This document shows, one piece after another, positions 26,101 through 34,208 of a DNA stretch of 64,000 bases. The first letter of the stretch is position 1. Each line of letters opens with the position of its first letter. The notes under the pieces are model-generated. The model had not been told where the DNA came from and did not search any database. It was given only the letters and a program-made list of their open reading frames with translations. Location: the NCBI RefSeq assembly GCF_001676655.1, contig NZ_LZDB01000001.1:62001-126000 (forward strand), given 5' to 3'. This DNA is from Perlucidibaca aquatica (lineage in GTDB: Bacteria; Pseudomonadota; Gammaproteobacteria; Pseudomonadales; Moraxellaceae). The position numbers were made by a program, and so were the translations under genes.

Positions 26101-26527
26101 TGTCGATTCGTCGCTGGAACGCGTGCAAGTCAAGGTCACCGGCATGGCCGGCGAACGCTATGCACTGACCTGCAATGGCGTGACCTTGCCCATGCAGCCG
26201 ACCGGACAGACCGGTGAGTTCATTGGCGGCGTGCGCTTTCGCGCCTGGCAGCCGCCATCCTGCTTACACCCCACGATTGGCGTGCATGCCCCACTGACCT
26301 TTGACCTCTACGACACGTGGATGAAACGCTCACTGGGCGGCTTCCAGCACCATGTTATGCACCCCGGCGGCAGTAACAGTGATGACCACCCGATCAATGC
26401 CTACGCAGCTGAAGCACGGCGCCAAGCACGCTTTATCCGCATGGGGCACACGCCGGGTTGGATCACGCCCCAAGCACGTGTCAGCAACCTTGAGCATCCC
26501 TTCATGTTAGATTTGCGCCGACCATGA
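23177..26527 (+). CDS. Transglutaminase-like protein with DUF2126 domain
   Basis: A 1116-residue cytoplasmic protein. Residues 1-85 form the bacterial transglutaminase N-terminal beta domain. A papain-like transglutaminase core follows with Cys near 181 (GSGSCRDSAWLMVQAL), His near 229 (DLHAWCEVYLPGAGW) and Asp in GLDPTSGL, all three intact. The remaining 800 residues are DUF2126 (VRLTLGGEPTFVSVDDPDGEEWN, FMVDGRHTGTGGGNHFV, DPRLANFRVTPDPGVIEVNI). The start is GTG. It leads a three-gene operon with an ATP-grasp/alpha-E fusion and a second transglutaminase. Comparative genomics has predicted that such sets make and cut or modify peptides; no substrate is known. Confidence 0.93.
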   Translation: MPIQIALNHVTDYRYDRAITLGPQVIRLRPAPHCRTRILSYSLNVTPGEHFINWQQDPQANYLARVVFPEKTQHFRVEVDLVAEMTVINPFDFFLEPEAEQWPFSYEDPSLVRELAPYRVTLPMGERLKAFVDQVPRQQRKTIDFLVELNQRIYTDISYLIRLEPGVQSPEETLTKGSGSCRDSAWLMVQALRHLGLAARFASGYLIQLTADVKSLDGPSGPEKDFTDLHAWCEVYLPGAGWIGLDPTSGLFAGEGHIPLACSPEPSSAAPISGLLEEAECVFEHHMQVTRSHETARVTKPYSEEQWADIDALGHVIDSDLQRLDVRLTLGGEPTFVSVDDPDGEEWNTAALGPTKRIRAAELFHRLRLEHAPNSLVHFGQGKWYPGEQLPRWSLNCFWRRDGQPIWRDAALIADESKPGKATEKTAAEFLDKLTTALGLTNKTVFPAYEDALYYLWRERQLPSNVTPEDSRLKDPLERARLAKVFGQGLDAVIGHVLPLSRTADGEHWQTGPWFLRDETCYLVPGDSPIGYRLPLDSQPWVRDSEFPYVHPQDASVALPPLPAYTQLLRQPPDIVTRLIEQLPFTNASQKKAQFHEAQTLTAQPPALHKSAKHLTRTSLSAQARDGHLYLFMPPLTQLDDYLALVCAIEATARVMQQPVLIEGYEPPQDPRLANFRVTPDPGVIEVNIHPSATWGELVSRTKHLYEAAHATRLTSEKFMVDGRHTGTGGGNHFVMGGATPADSPFLRRPDLLRSLISYWHNHPSLSYLFSGLFIGPTSQAPRIDEARNDSLYELETAFRQFPPVGETTAPWLIDRLLRNLLTDVTGNTHRAEFCIDKLYSPDSSSGRLGLLELRAFEMPPHAEMSLAQQLLLRGLVARFWQTPYAPERLTRWGTELHDRFMLPHFVEQDFADVMTDMRRAGYGFDLEWFRPHLEFRFPKLGDIDLKGMHVELRHALEPWHVMGEEGSSAGTVRYVDSSLERVQVKVTGMAGERYALTCNGVTLPMQPTGQTGEFIGGVRFRAWQPPSCLHPTIGVHAPLTFDLYDTWMKRSLGGFQHHVMHPGGSNSDDHPINAYAAEARRQARFIRMGHTPGWITPQARVSNLEHPFMLDLRRP

Positions 26528-26565
26528 TGAATCCAAACGCAGCGCTGTAAATCACTCGGGATGCT

Positions 26566-29040
26566 ATGACCAATTTGCTAGGCACGTTGCGCCCCTCGGC
26601 CCATCGCTACCATGAGATTTTCGCTAGCGACGGGCAGGTGCATCCGCATTGGGCGCAATTTGCCGAGGCGCTTAATCGCTTAAGCCCCGCACAAATGCAG
26701 CAGCGCTATGACTTGGTCAATCGCCAAGTGCAGGAAAACGGTGTCACCTATAATTTATACGGTGATAGCCAAGGGCAGGACCGCAGCTGGCGTGTGGGGC
26801 CGATTCCACAATTGATTACGCAGGATCAGTGGCAAGGCATTGCCAGTGGTGTGGCGCAGCGCGCGCGCCTGCTCAATGCCCTGCTCGTTGATCTTTACGG
26901 CCCGCAAACACTGATTGCTCAGGGCATTTTGCCCAGCGAACTGATTTTTGGTCATCACAATTATCTGTGGCCCTGCCACGGCATGCGACCTGCCAATGAC
27001 ACCTGGCTGCATGTCGTTGGGGTAGATCTTGCTCGTTCTGCCGATGGCCAGTGGTGGGTCATGGCGGATCGTACGCAAGCCCCGTCAGGCGCTGGCTATG
27101 CCATGGAAAATCGGCAAGTGGTCGCGCGCGCGTTTCCGGCCCTGTATCGCGAACTCGGCGTTGAGGCACTCACCGGCTATTTTCAAGGTTTGATGCGTAC
27201 CCTGCGTCAGCAAGCACGCACCGATGGTGAGCCGCCCTTAATCGTTTTGCTCACACCCGGCCGCTACAACGAAACCTACTTTGAACACGTCTACCTCGCC
27301 CGCCACCTTGGCATTCCGCTGGTGGAGGGCCACGATCTGAGCGTGCGTCAACCCTATGTCTACCTGAAAACGCTGAGCGGGCTGAAGCGTGTGCATGCCA
27401 TTTTTCGGCGCCTCGATGATGACTATTGTGATCCGTTAGAGCTACGCGGTGACTCGGCGCTGGGCGTACCCGGCCTGCTCGCGGTTGCACGCGCTGGCCA
27501 TGTGCTGATCGCCAACGCCCTTGGCAGTGGCGTGCTGGAATCGCAGGGTTTGCTGAGCTTTTTACCCAAGGCCTGCGAGCACCTGCTGGGTGAAAAGCTA
27601 GAAATACCCTCTGTGGCGACCTGGTGGTGCGGCGAACCGCCGGTGATGGAAGAAGCACTGGCACGTTTACCTGAACTGGTCATCAAAGGCGCATTCCCCT
27701 CGCAGCATTTTGCACCCGTGTTTGGCCGCGACCTCGATGCTCAAGGCCTCGCCGCCTTGCGCAAGCGCATCCGCGAACGCCCCTATGCGTATCTGGCGCA
27801 GGAAACCGTGGCGATGGCACAAACACCTGTCTGGCAGGGCGAGGCGAAAGGCTTTGAAAATCACGCCACTGGCATGCGCGTTTATGCCGTCGCTAGCGCT
27901 GAGGGTTATGAAGTGATGCCGGGGGCCCTGAGCCGAGTGGCGGGGCGTCGTGACGAAGAAGTGGTATCCATGCAACGCGGCGGCACCAGTAAAGATACCT
28001 GGGTCTGCTTCAGTGAGCAGGCTGCGACTGAGTTCCCGCGTTTGCGAACGCTGGGCGTCCGTGACTTGCAGCGACAAGACCCTTACCTGCCCTCGCGACT
28101 GGCCGAAAATCTCTTTTGGCTGGGCCGCTACGCAGAACGCACAGACCATCATGCGCGACTGATTCGCTCGGCCCTCAGCCGTTATTTAGAAGCGGACCCC
28201 AGACAAGGCCTCGGCCTAATTTTGGCGCTGAACCACGGACAAAAGCTCGGGCTACTCAATGGAGATGACGCGCTGGATGTGCAACTGCTCGCCAGCATCG
28301 GCGGTGCGCATCAAAGCCAGTCCGTGGTGTCAACCTTGCGCGCCTTAATCGGCGCAGCGGCCGAGGTTCGCAGCCGACTGTCGCATGAAAACTGGATCGC
28401 TATTGTCGAGCTGGAACAGGAAGCTGTGAGTCTGGACCCTACCCAAGAAGCGGGTGCCGCTGTCGGCTTTCTGGATCGTTTGCTGATGAGTTTGTCGGCG
28501 CTGGCCGGCTTTGCGCTCGATGACATGACGCAAGATCAGAGCTGGCGCTTTCTCATGCTCGGTCGTCGCATTGAACGCCTGCAAAAGCTCTGTGCTCTAC
28601 TTTGTAATACCTTGCCGCTACCTCACGGCCACAGCCAGGCCGCGCTCGACTGGCTACTCGATATTGCCGATAGCCGCATCACCTATCGCAGCCGCTACCT
28701 GTCCTCAGCACAGCTTATTCCCGTGCTTGATTTGCTCTTGCTCGATCCCGGCAACCCCCACAGCGTCGCCTTCCAGCTGCGGCAAATCGTGCAACTATTA
28801 AGTGCTGTTGGCAGCGCTGAACATCGCACCATGAGCCAGCTCGAAACCCAGCTGCTAAGCCTCGACTTGGCGGTGATTGAAAGTGACTTAGCCTCTCCGC
28901 AGCGACTGCCACATTCTTTGGCAACGCTGGCGAAACTACTCGCCGCATTGCAGCAAGCCACGTGGGATTTAGCCGACAAAATCAGTCTGCAGTACTTCGC
29001 ACACATCGAGCGACAGAGCCAATCGATGGTATCGACATGA
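26566..29040 (+). CDS. Circularly permuted ATP-grasp protein fused to alpha-E domain
   Basis: Residues of about 1-480 are the circularly permuted type 2 ATP-grasp domain (formerly DUF404/DUF407): GVTYNLYGDSQGQDRSWRVG, LLTPGRYNETYFEHVYLAR, RLDDDYCDPLELRGDSALG and RERPYAYLAQETV. ATP-grasp enzymes join a carboxylate to an amine with ATP. Residues of about 510-824 are the all-helical alpha-E domain (DUF403): LPSRLAENLFWLGRYAERTDHHARLIR. The two are separate genes in many genomes and one polypeptide here. It starts 38 nt after the DUF2126 gene and overlaps the next by 4 nt (ATGA), so the three products are likely made together. Confidence 0.93.
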   Translation: MTNLLGTLRPSAHRYHEIFASDGQVHPHWAQFAEALNRLSPAQMQQRYDLVNRQVQENGVTYNLYGDSQGQDRSWRVGPIPQLITQDQWQGIASGVAQRARLLNALLVDLYGPQTLIAQGILPSELIFGHHNYLWPCHGMRPANDTWLHVVGVDLARSADGQWWVMADRTQAPSGAGYAMENRQVVARAFPALYRELGVEALTGYFQGLMRTLRQQARTDGEPPLIVLLTPGRYNETYFEHVYLARHLGIPLVEGHDLSVRQPYVYLKTLSGLKRVHAIFRRLDDDYCDPLELRGDSALGVPGLLAVARAGHVLIANALGSGVLESQGLLSFLPKACEHLLGEKLEIPSVATWWCGEPPVMEEALARLPELVIKGAFPSQHFAPVFGRDLDAQGLAALRKRIRERPYAYLAQETVAMAQTPVWQGEAKGFENHATGMRVYAVASAEGYEVMPGALSRVAGRRDEEVVSMQRGGTSKDTWVCFSEQAATEFPRLRTLGVRDLQRQDPYLPSRLAENLFWLGRYAERTDHHARLIRSALSRYLEADPRQGLGLILALNHGQKLGLLNGDDALDVQLLASIGGAHQSQSVVSTLRALIGAAAEVRSRLSHENWIAIVELEQEAVSLDPTQEAGAAVGFLDRLLMSLSALAGFALDDMTQDQSWRFLMLGRRIERLQKLCALLCNTLPLPHGHSQAALDWLLDIADSRITYRSRYLSSAQLIPVLDLLLLDPGNPHSVAFQLRQIVQLLSAVGSAEHRTMSQLETQLLSLDLAVIESDLASPQRLPHSLATLAKLLAALQQATWDLADKISLQYFAHIERQSQSMVST

Positions 29041-29990
29041 GCGCCATCAAACGTGCAGAAGCAGGTGTAGCGACGCACTATCGCATTAGTCACCACACGC
29101 AATACAACTATCAACTGCCCGTGTCTTTGTCACAGCAGCTTCTGCATTTGCAGCCCCGGACACTGCCCTGGCAACACATTCATTCGGCTCAAATTCACTG
29201 CACGCCAGAGCCCCAACAGCGCACGTCCGCCCCCGATGCCTTTGGCAATCCAGCCCTGTGGTTAGACATCCGCCAGCCTCACCAGGAGTTGCTGCTCAGT
29301 GCAGAGCTAGACATCTCTGTACTTCCGCGAGCCATGCCGAACTTCTTGCTCAGCCCACCTTGGCAGGATGTGGTGGAACGCTGCCGATTCCGTGGCGTGG
29401 CACTTTCGCACCCAGAACAACTGGACGCGCTGGCGTATCGTCAGGAGTCACCGTATGTGCGCATCAAACACGACTTTGCCCGCTTTGCTTTGCCCTGCTT
29501 CGGCGCGGATGACACGCTGCTGACCGGCGTTTATGCACTGACGCTGAAGATGTATAACGAGTTTGAGTTCGACAGCGAGGCCACCGATGTCGGCACGCCC
29601 TTGCTCACCGTGCTGGAACAGCGGCGTGGCGTTTGCCAAGACTTTGCCCATCTCATGATTGCCTGCTTACGCTCGCTGGGCCTGCCCGCACGCTACGTCA
29701 GTGGCTACCTATTAACCGAGCCGCCTGAAGGTCAACCGCGCCTCATTGGGGCCGATGCCTCACATGCTTGGGTATCGGTGTGGTGCCCGCATTTTGGTTG
29801 GGTCGATTTCGACCCAACCAACGGTGTGTTGCCCGATCAGCAGCACATCACGCTGGCCTGGGGGCGTGACTTCAGCGATGTGTCTCCTCTGCGCGGGGTC
29901 ATCATCGGCGGCGGCGAGCACACCTTAGATGTGTCGGTGACGGTGATGCCGGTGTCGCCTAGCAGGCCGGGCCAGAGCCAGAGCCAATAA
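29037..29990 (+). CDS. Transglutaminase family protein (second of operon)
   Basis: A 317-residue transglutaminase-like cysteine peptidase or transferase. ATG 29037 overlaps the upstream stop by ATGA and gives an N-terminus reading YRISHHTQYNYQLPVSLSQQ, the standard beginning of the bacterial transglutaminase N domain; earlier in-frame starts lie inside the ATP-grasp gene. The catalytic triad is intact: Cys in RRGVCQDFAHLM, His in ADASHAWVSVW, Asp in VDFDPTNGV. The 3' end overlaps the convergent hydrolase gene by 32 bp. It probably acts on the same unknown peptide as its two operon partners. Confidence 0.93.
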   Translation: MSAIKRAEAGVATHYRISHHTQYNYQLPVSLSQQLLHLQPRTLPWQHIHSAQIHCTPEPQQRTSAPDAFGNPALWLDIRQPHQELLLSAELDISVLPRAMPNFLLSPPWQDVVERCRFRGVALSHPEQLDALAYRQESPYVRIKHDFARFALPCFGADDTLLTGVYALTLKMYNEFEFDSEATDVGTPLLTVLEQRRGVCQDFAHLMIACLRSLGLPARYVSGYLLTEPPEGQPRLIGADASHAWVSVWCPHFGWVDFDPTNGVLPDQQHITLAWGRDFSDVSPLRGVIIGGGEHTLDVSVTVMPVSPSRPGQSQSQ

Positions 29991-31221
29991 GCCCCAGCTC
30001 GGCCACCAGCATCAGATTAGCCATGATGCCGGCCTTACGTGGGAAAGGATGGTCCAGATTCGGCGTGGTCATGCGCATTTTGCGCGGAAAGGGCGGATAA
30101 GCGATATCCCAGTGATGCCCATGCAGGGTCGCCACATGCGTGCTCATGGGCAATGCCAACGTGGCCTGCGCCTGCGTCACCTGCATATCGTTGTCGGGAT
30201 CAAACTTGCTTAGCTTCTGATAATCCAGCATTTGAAACGTCGGCACTTCAAGCAATTTGGTCGAACCAGTAACGTTAAAAAACGGCACATTGAGTGCATC
30301 AATCGCTGCGCCGTGATGCGCGAGGAAGGCCTCGCGCTCGGTCGTGGTTAGGCTGCGTACCGCACCCAGAATGTCGTACTCATCCAAGCGCCGCAACGTT
30401 CCCTGGCGTGTCACGCCCGGCATCAGCATGGCAAGAAAGTCATGTAAGCGTTGAGCGGCAGCATCCAGCGGCAGGTCAGCAATCAGTTGGTAAATCGTGT
30501 CTGCCGTATGCGATCCGCCAATAGCCCCTGCCCAGGTATAGACCGCCTTGATACGGTCCTTTAGTCCCGGATGCTGAGCTAACAGCGCGAGAATATCTGC
30601 ACTGCCCTTACTGTAGCCCATCAGCACCACATCACCCGGATCGGGCCCCTTAACGGGCTCACTTGCGCCGCCTTTCAGCGCCTTGAAACCCTCCCCCGCT
30701 TCGATGGCCGCCTGCAGGTCGCTGACATTGGCCTCGCAGCTGCGAACGGGATGTGCATCGGCACAAAAGGCACGCAGGCCGAGCTGCTGTTCTAGCGCGT
30801 CAAACTCGTGCTCGAACGCATGGACTGGCAGCAGACCATTAATAAAACCCGGACAGAAAATCAGCGTGGCATTGAGTTTTTGCGGCAAGACGACAGGGGG
30901 TAAGTTGGGCTGCCAGCTCGCCGGGTCCGCCTTGACTAAGAAGCGTTCAGCCAATACCTGCATGGCCTCACGTTTATCGCCAAGATAACCGCGCACACCC
31001 CGCGCCACTTTCACGGCCGCACGATCTTGTGCCGCCAATTGCAGGAATAGGTTCTGCCAGCGCAGGGCCAGCCAAGACTTGATGAGTGGGTCGGTCAGGG
31101 CGCGTCGATCGGCCTGCACCGCCTGTCGAATCAACGTAATGACACTGGGGTAATCCTGTCGCGTCAGCGCTACTCGTAAGGCCTCTTGGTAACTGGATGC
31201 AACCGATGGCAAGACCGACAT
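29959..31221 (-). CDS. Alpha/beta-hydrolase-fold protein of unknown specificity
   Basis: No named family recognised. The 420 residues show an alpha/beta hydrolase core: a beta strand LNATLIFCPGFINGLLP, nucleophile elbow VLMGYSKGSADILALL (Ser in GYSKGS, about residue 208), and a late His in THVATLHGHHWDIAYP that may complete the triad. About 110 N-terminal residues are helical and unrelated. There is no signal peptide, so it is cytoplasmic. It converges on, and overlaps by 32 bp, the second transglutaminase gene. Confidence 0.75.
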   Translation of the reverse strand: MSVLPSVASSYQEALRVALTRQDYPSVITLIRQAVQADRRALTDPLIKSWLALRWQNLFLQLAAQDRAAVKVARGVRGYLGDKREAMQVLAERFLVKADPASWQPNLPPVVLPQKLNATLIFCPGFINGLLPVHAFEHEFDALEQQLGLRAFCADAHPVRSCEANVSDLQAAIEAGEGFKALKGGASEPVKGPDPGDVVLMGYSKGSADILALLAQHPGLKDRIKAVYTWAGAIGGSHTADTIYQLIADLPLDAAAQRLHDFLAMLMPGVTRQGTLRRLDEYDILGAVRSLTTTEREAFLAHHGAAIDALNVPFFNVTGSTKLLEVPTFQMLDYQKLSKFDPDNDMQVTQAQATLALPMSTHVATLHGHHWDIAYPPFPRKMRMTTPNLDHPFPRKAGIMANLMLVAELGLIGSGSGPAC

Positions 31222-31313
31222 GAAACACTCCGAATAGGCTTATTTTTGCGGAGCATAGCGGGTTTTCACGATGCTACCGTGGTGTAACTCGGCAGCATCG
31301 GATGGACGGCGAG

Positions 31314-32636
31314 TCAGTTGGGCAGCATCAATTCATAGGTGACGCCCAGCCCCACCCGCTGGCCTCCCACGCTCTGATTGCTGCCGCGATCACTGGTGAA
31401 ATAGAGACGACGGCCATCGGGCGAGAAGGCAATACCAGCAACTTCCGACTGGTCCTGACCCACAATCTGCAGCAAGGGCTTGAGCTGGCCATCCGGCAAA
31501 ATCACCACAACCTGCATATCGCCGCCATCCTCGGCCACCAGCACGTCGCCACGATCGGTGACGGTGATGTTATCGACGCCGGAGAGAATGGGATTGCTGT
31601 CGGTCGCTAGGTCATAAAGCACTTCCAAGGTTTCGCCCCGAATGTCATAGACCCAAATACGGTTGTCGCCCTTGGTCGCAAAGAAGATGAAGTCATCAAA
31701 GAGCCAAATACCTTCACCACCATTGAAGGCGGCTGAGTCCGCCCGACGGTGCTCATTCTGAGCCTTGGTTGGCTCTAGGGCATCACGCCAAACGACTCGC
31801 TGCGGCTCCAATAACGCCTTTTCAACACTGGTGGGTACATCCATAACTTGCAGGCGGCCATTGGCGAGCGCTGGACGGCTACCGGATGGCCAATCACCTG
31901 CGGCTGGCAGCCAGCGATAGAGGCGACCGTCGGGCATATCTTCGGTCATGTAGATCACGCGACGATTGCTATCAATGGCCACTGCTTCATGCGAAAACAA
32001 GCCCAGCGTTGGGCGAGAAACTGCGGCACTGCGACCCACGGGATCACACTCCCAGACGAGTCCTTCAGGAATCTCTTCACATGACAGCCAGGTCTGCCAC
32101 GGCGTGACACAGCCCGCACAATTGAAGGTGGTGCCGGAGAGAATCTGGAAGGCATCCACAATATTGCCATCCCGATCGAACTCGATGGCGCTGGCGCCAC
32201 CTAAGCCGGGCACCAGTCGCTCTAACGGATTCGCCAGTGGCGCCAGTTGCGGCACCGTGAAACCCAGTGTGCCGAAGCCTGGCACTTCGCTATTGGAAAT
32301 ATAGAACCAGCCGCCATCTGGCTTCGCCATCACACCACCGCCATCGGGGAAGATGTGCCAGGGATAGCCACTGTCACCTACGGGCTTTAAGGCTTCCGCA
32401 ACGACGCGCATGTCATACCCAGCAGGCAGGCGCACGCCAAAGGCATTAGGTTCGCCGAGTGGACCAAGATTGGCGAAGCGCCCCGCTGGACGCGGCCCTT
32501 GTATGCGACTGGCGGGCGTCGATGTGCCGCTGTCAGTGCCACACGCCGTCAGCAGAGCAGGCATGCTGGCCGCGCCAGCCAGCAAAAATAACTGGCGCAA
32601 AAAGGCGCGACGATCCACAGGCAACATCACACTCAC
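31314..32636 (-). CDS. PhoX-like/DUF839 family exported protein
   Basis: Resembles the PhoX alkaline phosphatase/DUF839 beta-propeller family. The N-terminus has VDRRAFLRQLFLLAGAASMPALLTACG: a possible twin-arginine-type R-R motif and a lipobox-like LTAC, so it is exported and perhaps lipidated. Propeller signatures include WHIFPDGGGVMAKPDGGWFY-type strands, WLSCEEIPEG, SHEAVAIDSNRRVIYMTED and VAGIAFSPDGRRLYFTSDRG. GTG 32636 is chosen because GGAGAG lies 6 nt upstream; ATG 32627 is the alternative. Catalytic residues were not verified, so phosphatase activity is inferred from the family. Confidence 0.82.
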   Translation of the reverse strand: MSVMLPVDRRAFLRQLFLLAGAASMPALLTACGTDSGTSTPASRIQGPRPAGRFANLGPLGEPNAFGVRLPAGYDMRVVAEALKPVGDSGYPWHIFPDGGGVMAKPDGGWFYISNSEVPGFGTLGFTVPQLAPLANPLERLVPGLGGASAIEFDRDGNIVDAFQILSGTTFNCAGCVTPWQTWLSCEEIPEGLVWECDPVGRSAAVSRPTLGLFSHEAVAIDSNRRVIYMTEDMPDGRLYRWLPAAGDWPSGSRPALANGRLQVMDVPTSVEKALLEPQRVVWRDALEPTKAQNEHRRADSAAFNGGEGIWLFDDFIFFATKGDNRIWVYDIRGETLEVLYDLATDSNPILSGVDNITVTDRGDVLVAEDGGDMQVVVILPDGQLKPLLQIVGQDQSEVAGIAFSPDGRRLYFTSDRGSNQSVGGQRVGLGVTYELMLPN

Positions 32637-32691
32637 GGCACACTCTCCCACAAACGAAATCTATTTTTAGACGTATTATTTTCAACCGTTC

Positions 32692-33321
32692 TTATGACGG
32701 AATGATGAAGTCGTCACGCATTTGCAACACAACATCCCGCGATGCGCAGCCGCTGAGATGATCATTCACTAAGCCCATCGACTGCATAAACGCATGCAGA
32801 GTGGTGCTGCCAAGAAACTTCCAGCCACGTTTTTTTAGGGCGTTGGCCATGGCATCAGATGCCGGACTGGTTGTGTGCTTGCGAATATGCTCCAGTGTAA
32901 TCAACTCCGGCTGTGCCGGCATCAGACCTTCAAACGACCATACAAAGGCCGCCAGGGAACCAAACTCTGCCAACAATTCCGGCATGCGTTGGGCATTATG
33001 AATCACTGCTTCAATCTTGCCGCGATGCCGAATAATGCCCGCATTCTGCAACAGGCGCTCAACATCCTGCGGGCCCATGGCCGCCATGGCAGCCCAATCG
33101 AATTGATGAAACGCTGCTCGGAAGTTACTGCGTTTTTCCAAAATCGTGCGCCAGCTTAGCCCCGCTTGGAAGCTCTCTAAACAGAGCTTTTCGAACAAGC
33201 GGCGATCATCTGCGACCGGCCTGCCCCATTCCTGATCGTGATACTGCTGATACATCGGCGTGGCAGTACACCAGCCACAACGCAGCACGCCATCATCACA
33301 TCGGGTGAGGTCCCAACTCAT
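32692..33321 (-). CDS. tag: DNA-3-methyladenine glycosylase I
   Basis: Removes 3-methyladenine from alkylated DNA. The zinc-binding and base-recognition region RCGWCTATPMYQQYHDQEWG is at the N-terminus, with the active-site Glu in FEKLCLESFQAGLSW and the helix-hairpin-helix-like region through RHRGKIEAVIHNAQ. The C-terminal HAFMQSMGLVNDH, with its zinc-ligand His, is intact. ATG 33321 has AAGGA 7 nt upstream; the GTG two codons earlier is too close to it. About 209 residues, slightly longer than E. coli Tag. Confidence 0.93.
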   Translation of the reverse strand: MSWDLTRCDDGVLRCGWCTATPMYQQYHDQEWGRPVADDRRLFEKLCLESFQAGLSWRTILEKRSNFRAAFHQFDWAAMAAMGPQDVERLLQNAGIIRHRGKIEAVIHNAQRMPELLAEFGSLAAFVWSFEGLMPAQPELITLEHIRKHTTSPASDAMANALKKRGWKFLGSTTLHAFMQSMGLVNDHLSGCASRDVVLQMRDDFIIPS

Positions 33322-33362
33322 GGCCACTTCCTTTATTTCAATAGTTCTTGTAATGTTGAATT

Positions 33363-33713
33363 ATGAACTCAGAAACCGCCGTACTCGTCTTTGAATCCTT
33401 GTCTTCACCCGTGAGACTGGCCATCTATCGCCTGTTGGTCAAGGCTGGGCCCAGCGGCCTCGTGGCCGGCCATATTGCCAGCGAGCTGGGCCTAGCGGCG
33501 AATAATGCCTCGTTTCATTTGAAGGCACTGACGCAAGCAGGGCTCATTGCGGCCGAAGCGGAAGGTCGATTTCTGCGTTATCGCGCCAAGGTTGGCGTCA
33601 TGGTCGAGCTCATCGCGTATCTCACCGATGACTGCTGTGCTGGCCACCCGGAGCTTTGTGGCGCAGTGGCGCTCACGCCAGATTGCACGCCAACCTCATG
33701 TAACTCTCTCTGA
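33363..33713 (+). CDS. arsR: ArsR-family metalloregulator
   Basis: Represses the ars genes until As(III) or Sb(III) binds. The 116 residues hold a winged helix-turn-helix (SPVRLAIYRLLVK, then ASELGLAANNASFHLKALTQAGLI) and a C-terminal thiol cluster DDCCAGHPELC (Cys91, Cys92, Cys99), resembling the C-terminal As(III) site of Acidithiobacillus-type ArsR rather than the E. coli site in the DNA-recognition helix. It is first of three co-oriented genes, 12 nt before arsC, and probably autoregulates the operon. Confidence 0.92.
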   Translation: MNSETAVLVFESLSSPVRLAIYRLLVKAGPSGLVAGHIASELGLAANNASFHLKALTQAGLIAAEAEGRFLRYRAKVGVMVELIAYLTDDCCAGHPELCGAVALTPDCTPTSCNSL

Positions 33714-33725
33714 AGGAATGTTGAA

Positions 33726-34205
33726 ATGAATGTGTTGATGCTCTGTACCGGTAACTCCTGCCGCTCGATTCTCGCCGAAGCGACCTTTAACCACCTCGCT
33801 CCTGATGGCTGGCGAGCACTCAGTGCCGGCAGCAAACCAGCCGGTTATGTGCATCCACGCTCACTGGCGTTGCTGAAGCGCGAAGGTATCGCCACCGATG
33901 GCTACTTCAGCAAATCTTGGGATGATCTGCCGGTCACGCCCGATATTGTGATTTCAGTCTGCGGCAATGCCGCCAACGAAGTCTGCCCGGCGTATCTCGG
34001 CCCCGTCCTGCGCTCGCATTGGGGCGTGGATGATCCCGCGCATGCCATCGGTACCGACGCGGAAATCGATGCCGCGTTCATGACTGCCTACCGCATCCTG
34101 CGCACCCGCATCGAGGCTTTTCTGGCGTTGCCGCTGGAATCGCTGAAGCTCGATGGCGCGGCACTGAAAGCCGAGATGGACCGCATCGCCGGCATCGGTG
34201 CCTGA
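33726..34205 (+). CDS. arsC: Arsenate reductase, low-molecular-weight phosphatase type
   Basis: Reduces arsenate to arsenite, probably with thioredoxin. The N-terminal P-loop MLCTGNSCRS (Cys7-X5-Arg13) defines the LMW-PTPase-like ArsC family. Further Cys are in VISVCGNAANEVCPAY (near residue 80), fitting the Cys relay that takes the disulfide to the surface. 159 residues. It sits between arsR (12 nt upstream) and an aquaporin gene (3 nt downstream), so arsenite produced here probably leaves through that channel. Confidence 0.92.
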   Translation: MNVLMLCTGNSCRSILAEATFNHLAPDGWRALSAGSKPAGYVHPRSLALLKREGIATDGYFSKSWDDLPVTPDIVISVCGNAANEVCPAYLGPVLRSHWGVDDPAHAIGTDAEIDAAFMTAYRILRTRIEAFLALPLESLKLDGAALKAEMDRIAGIGA

Positions 34206-34208
34206 GGC

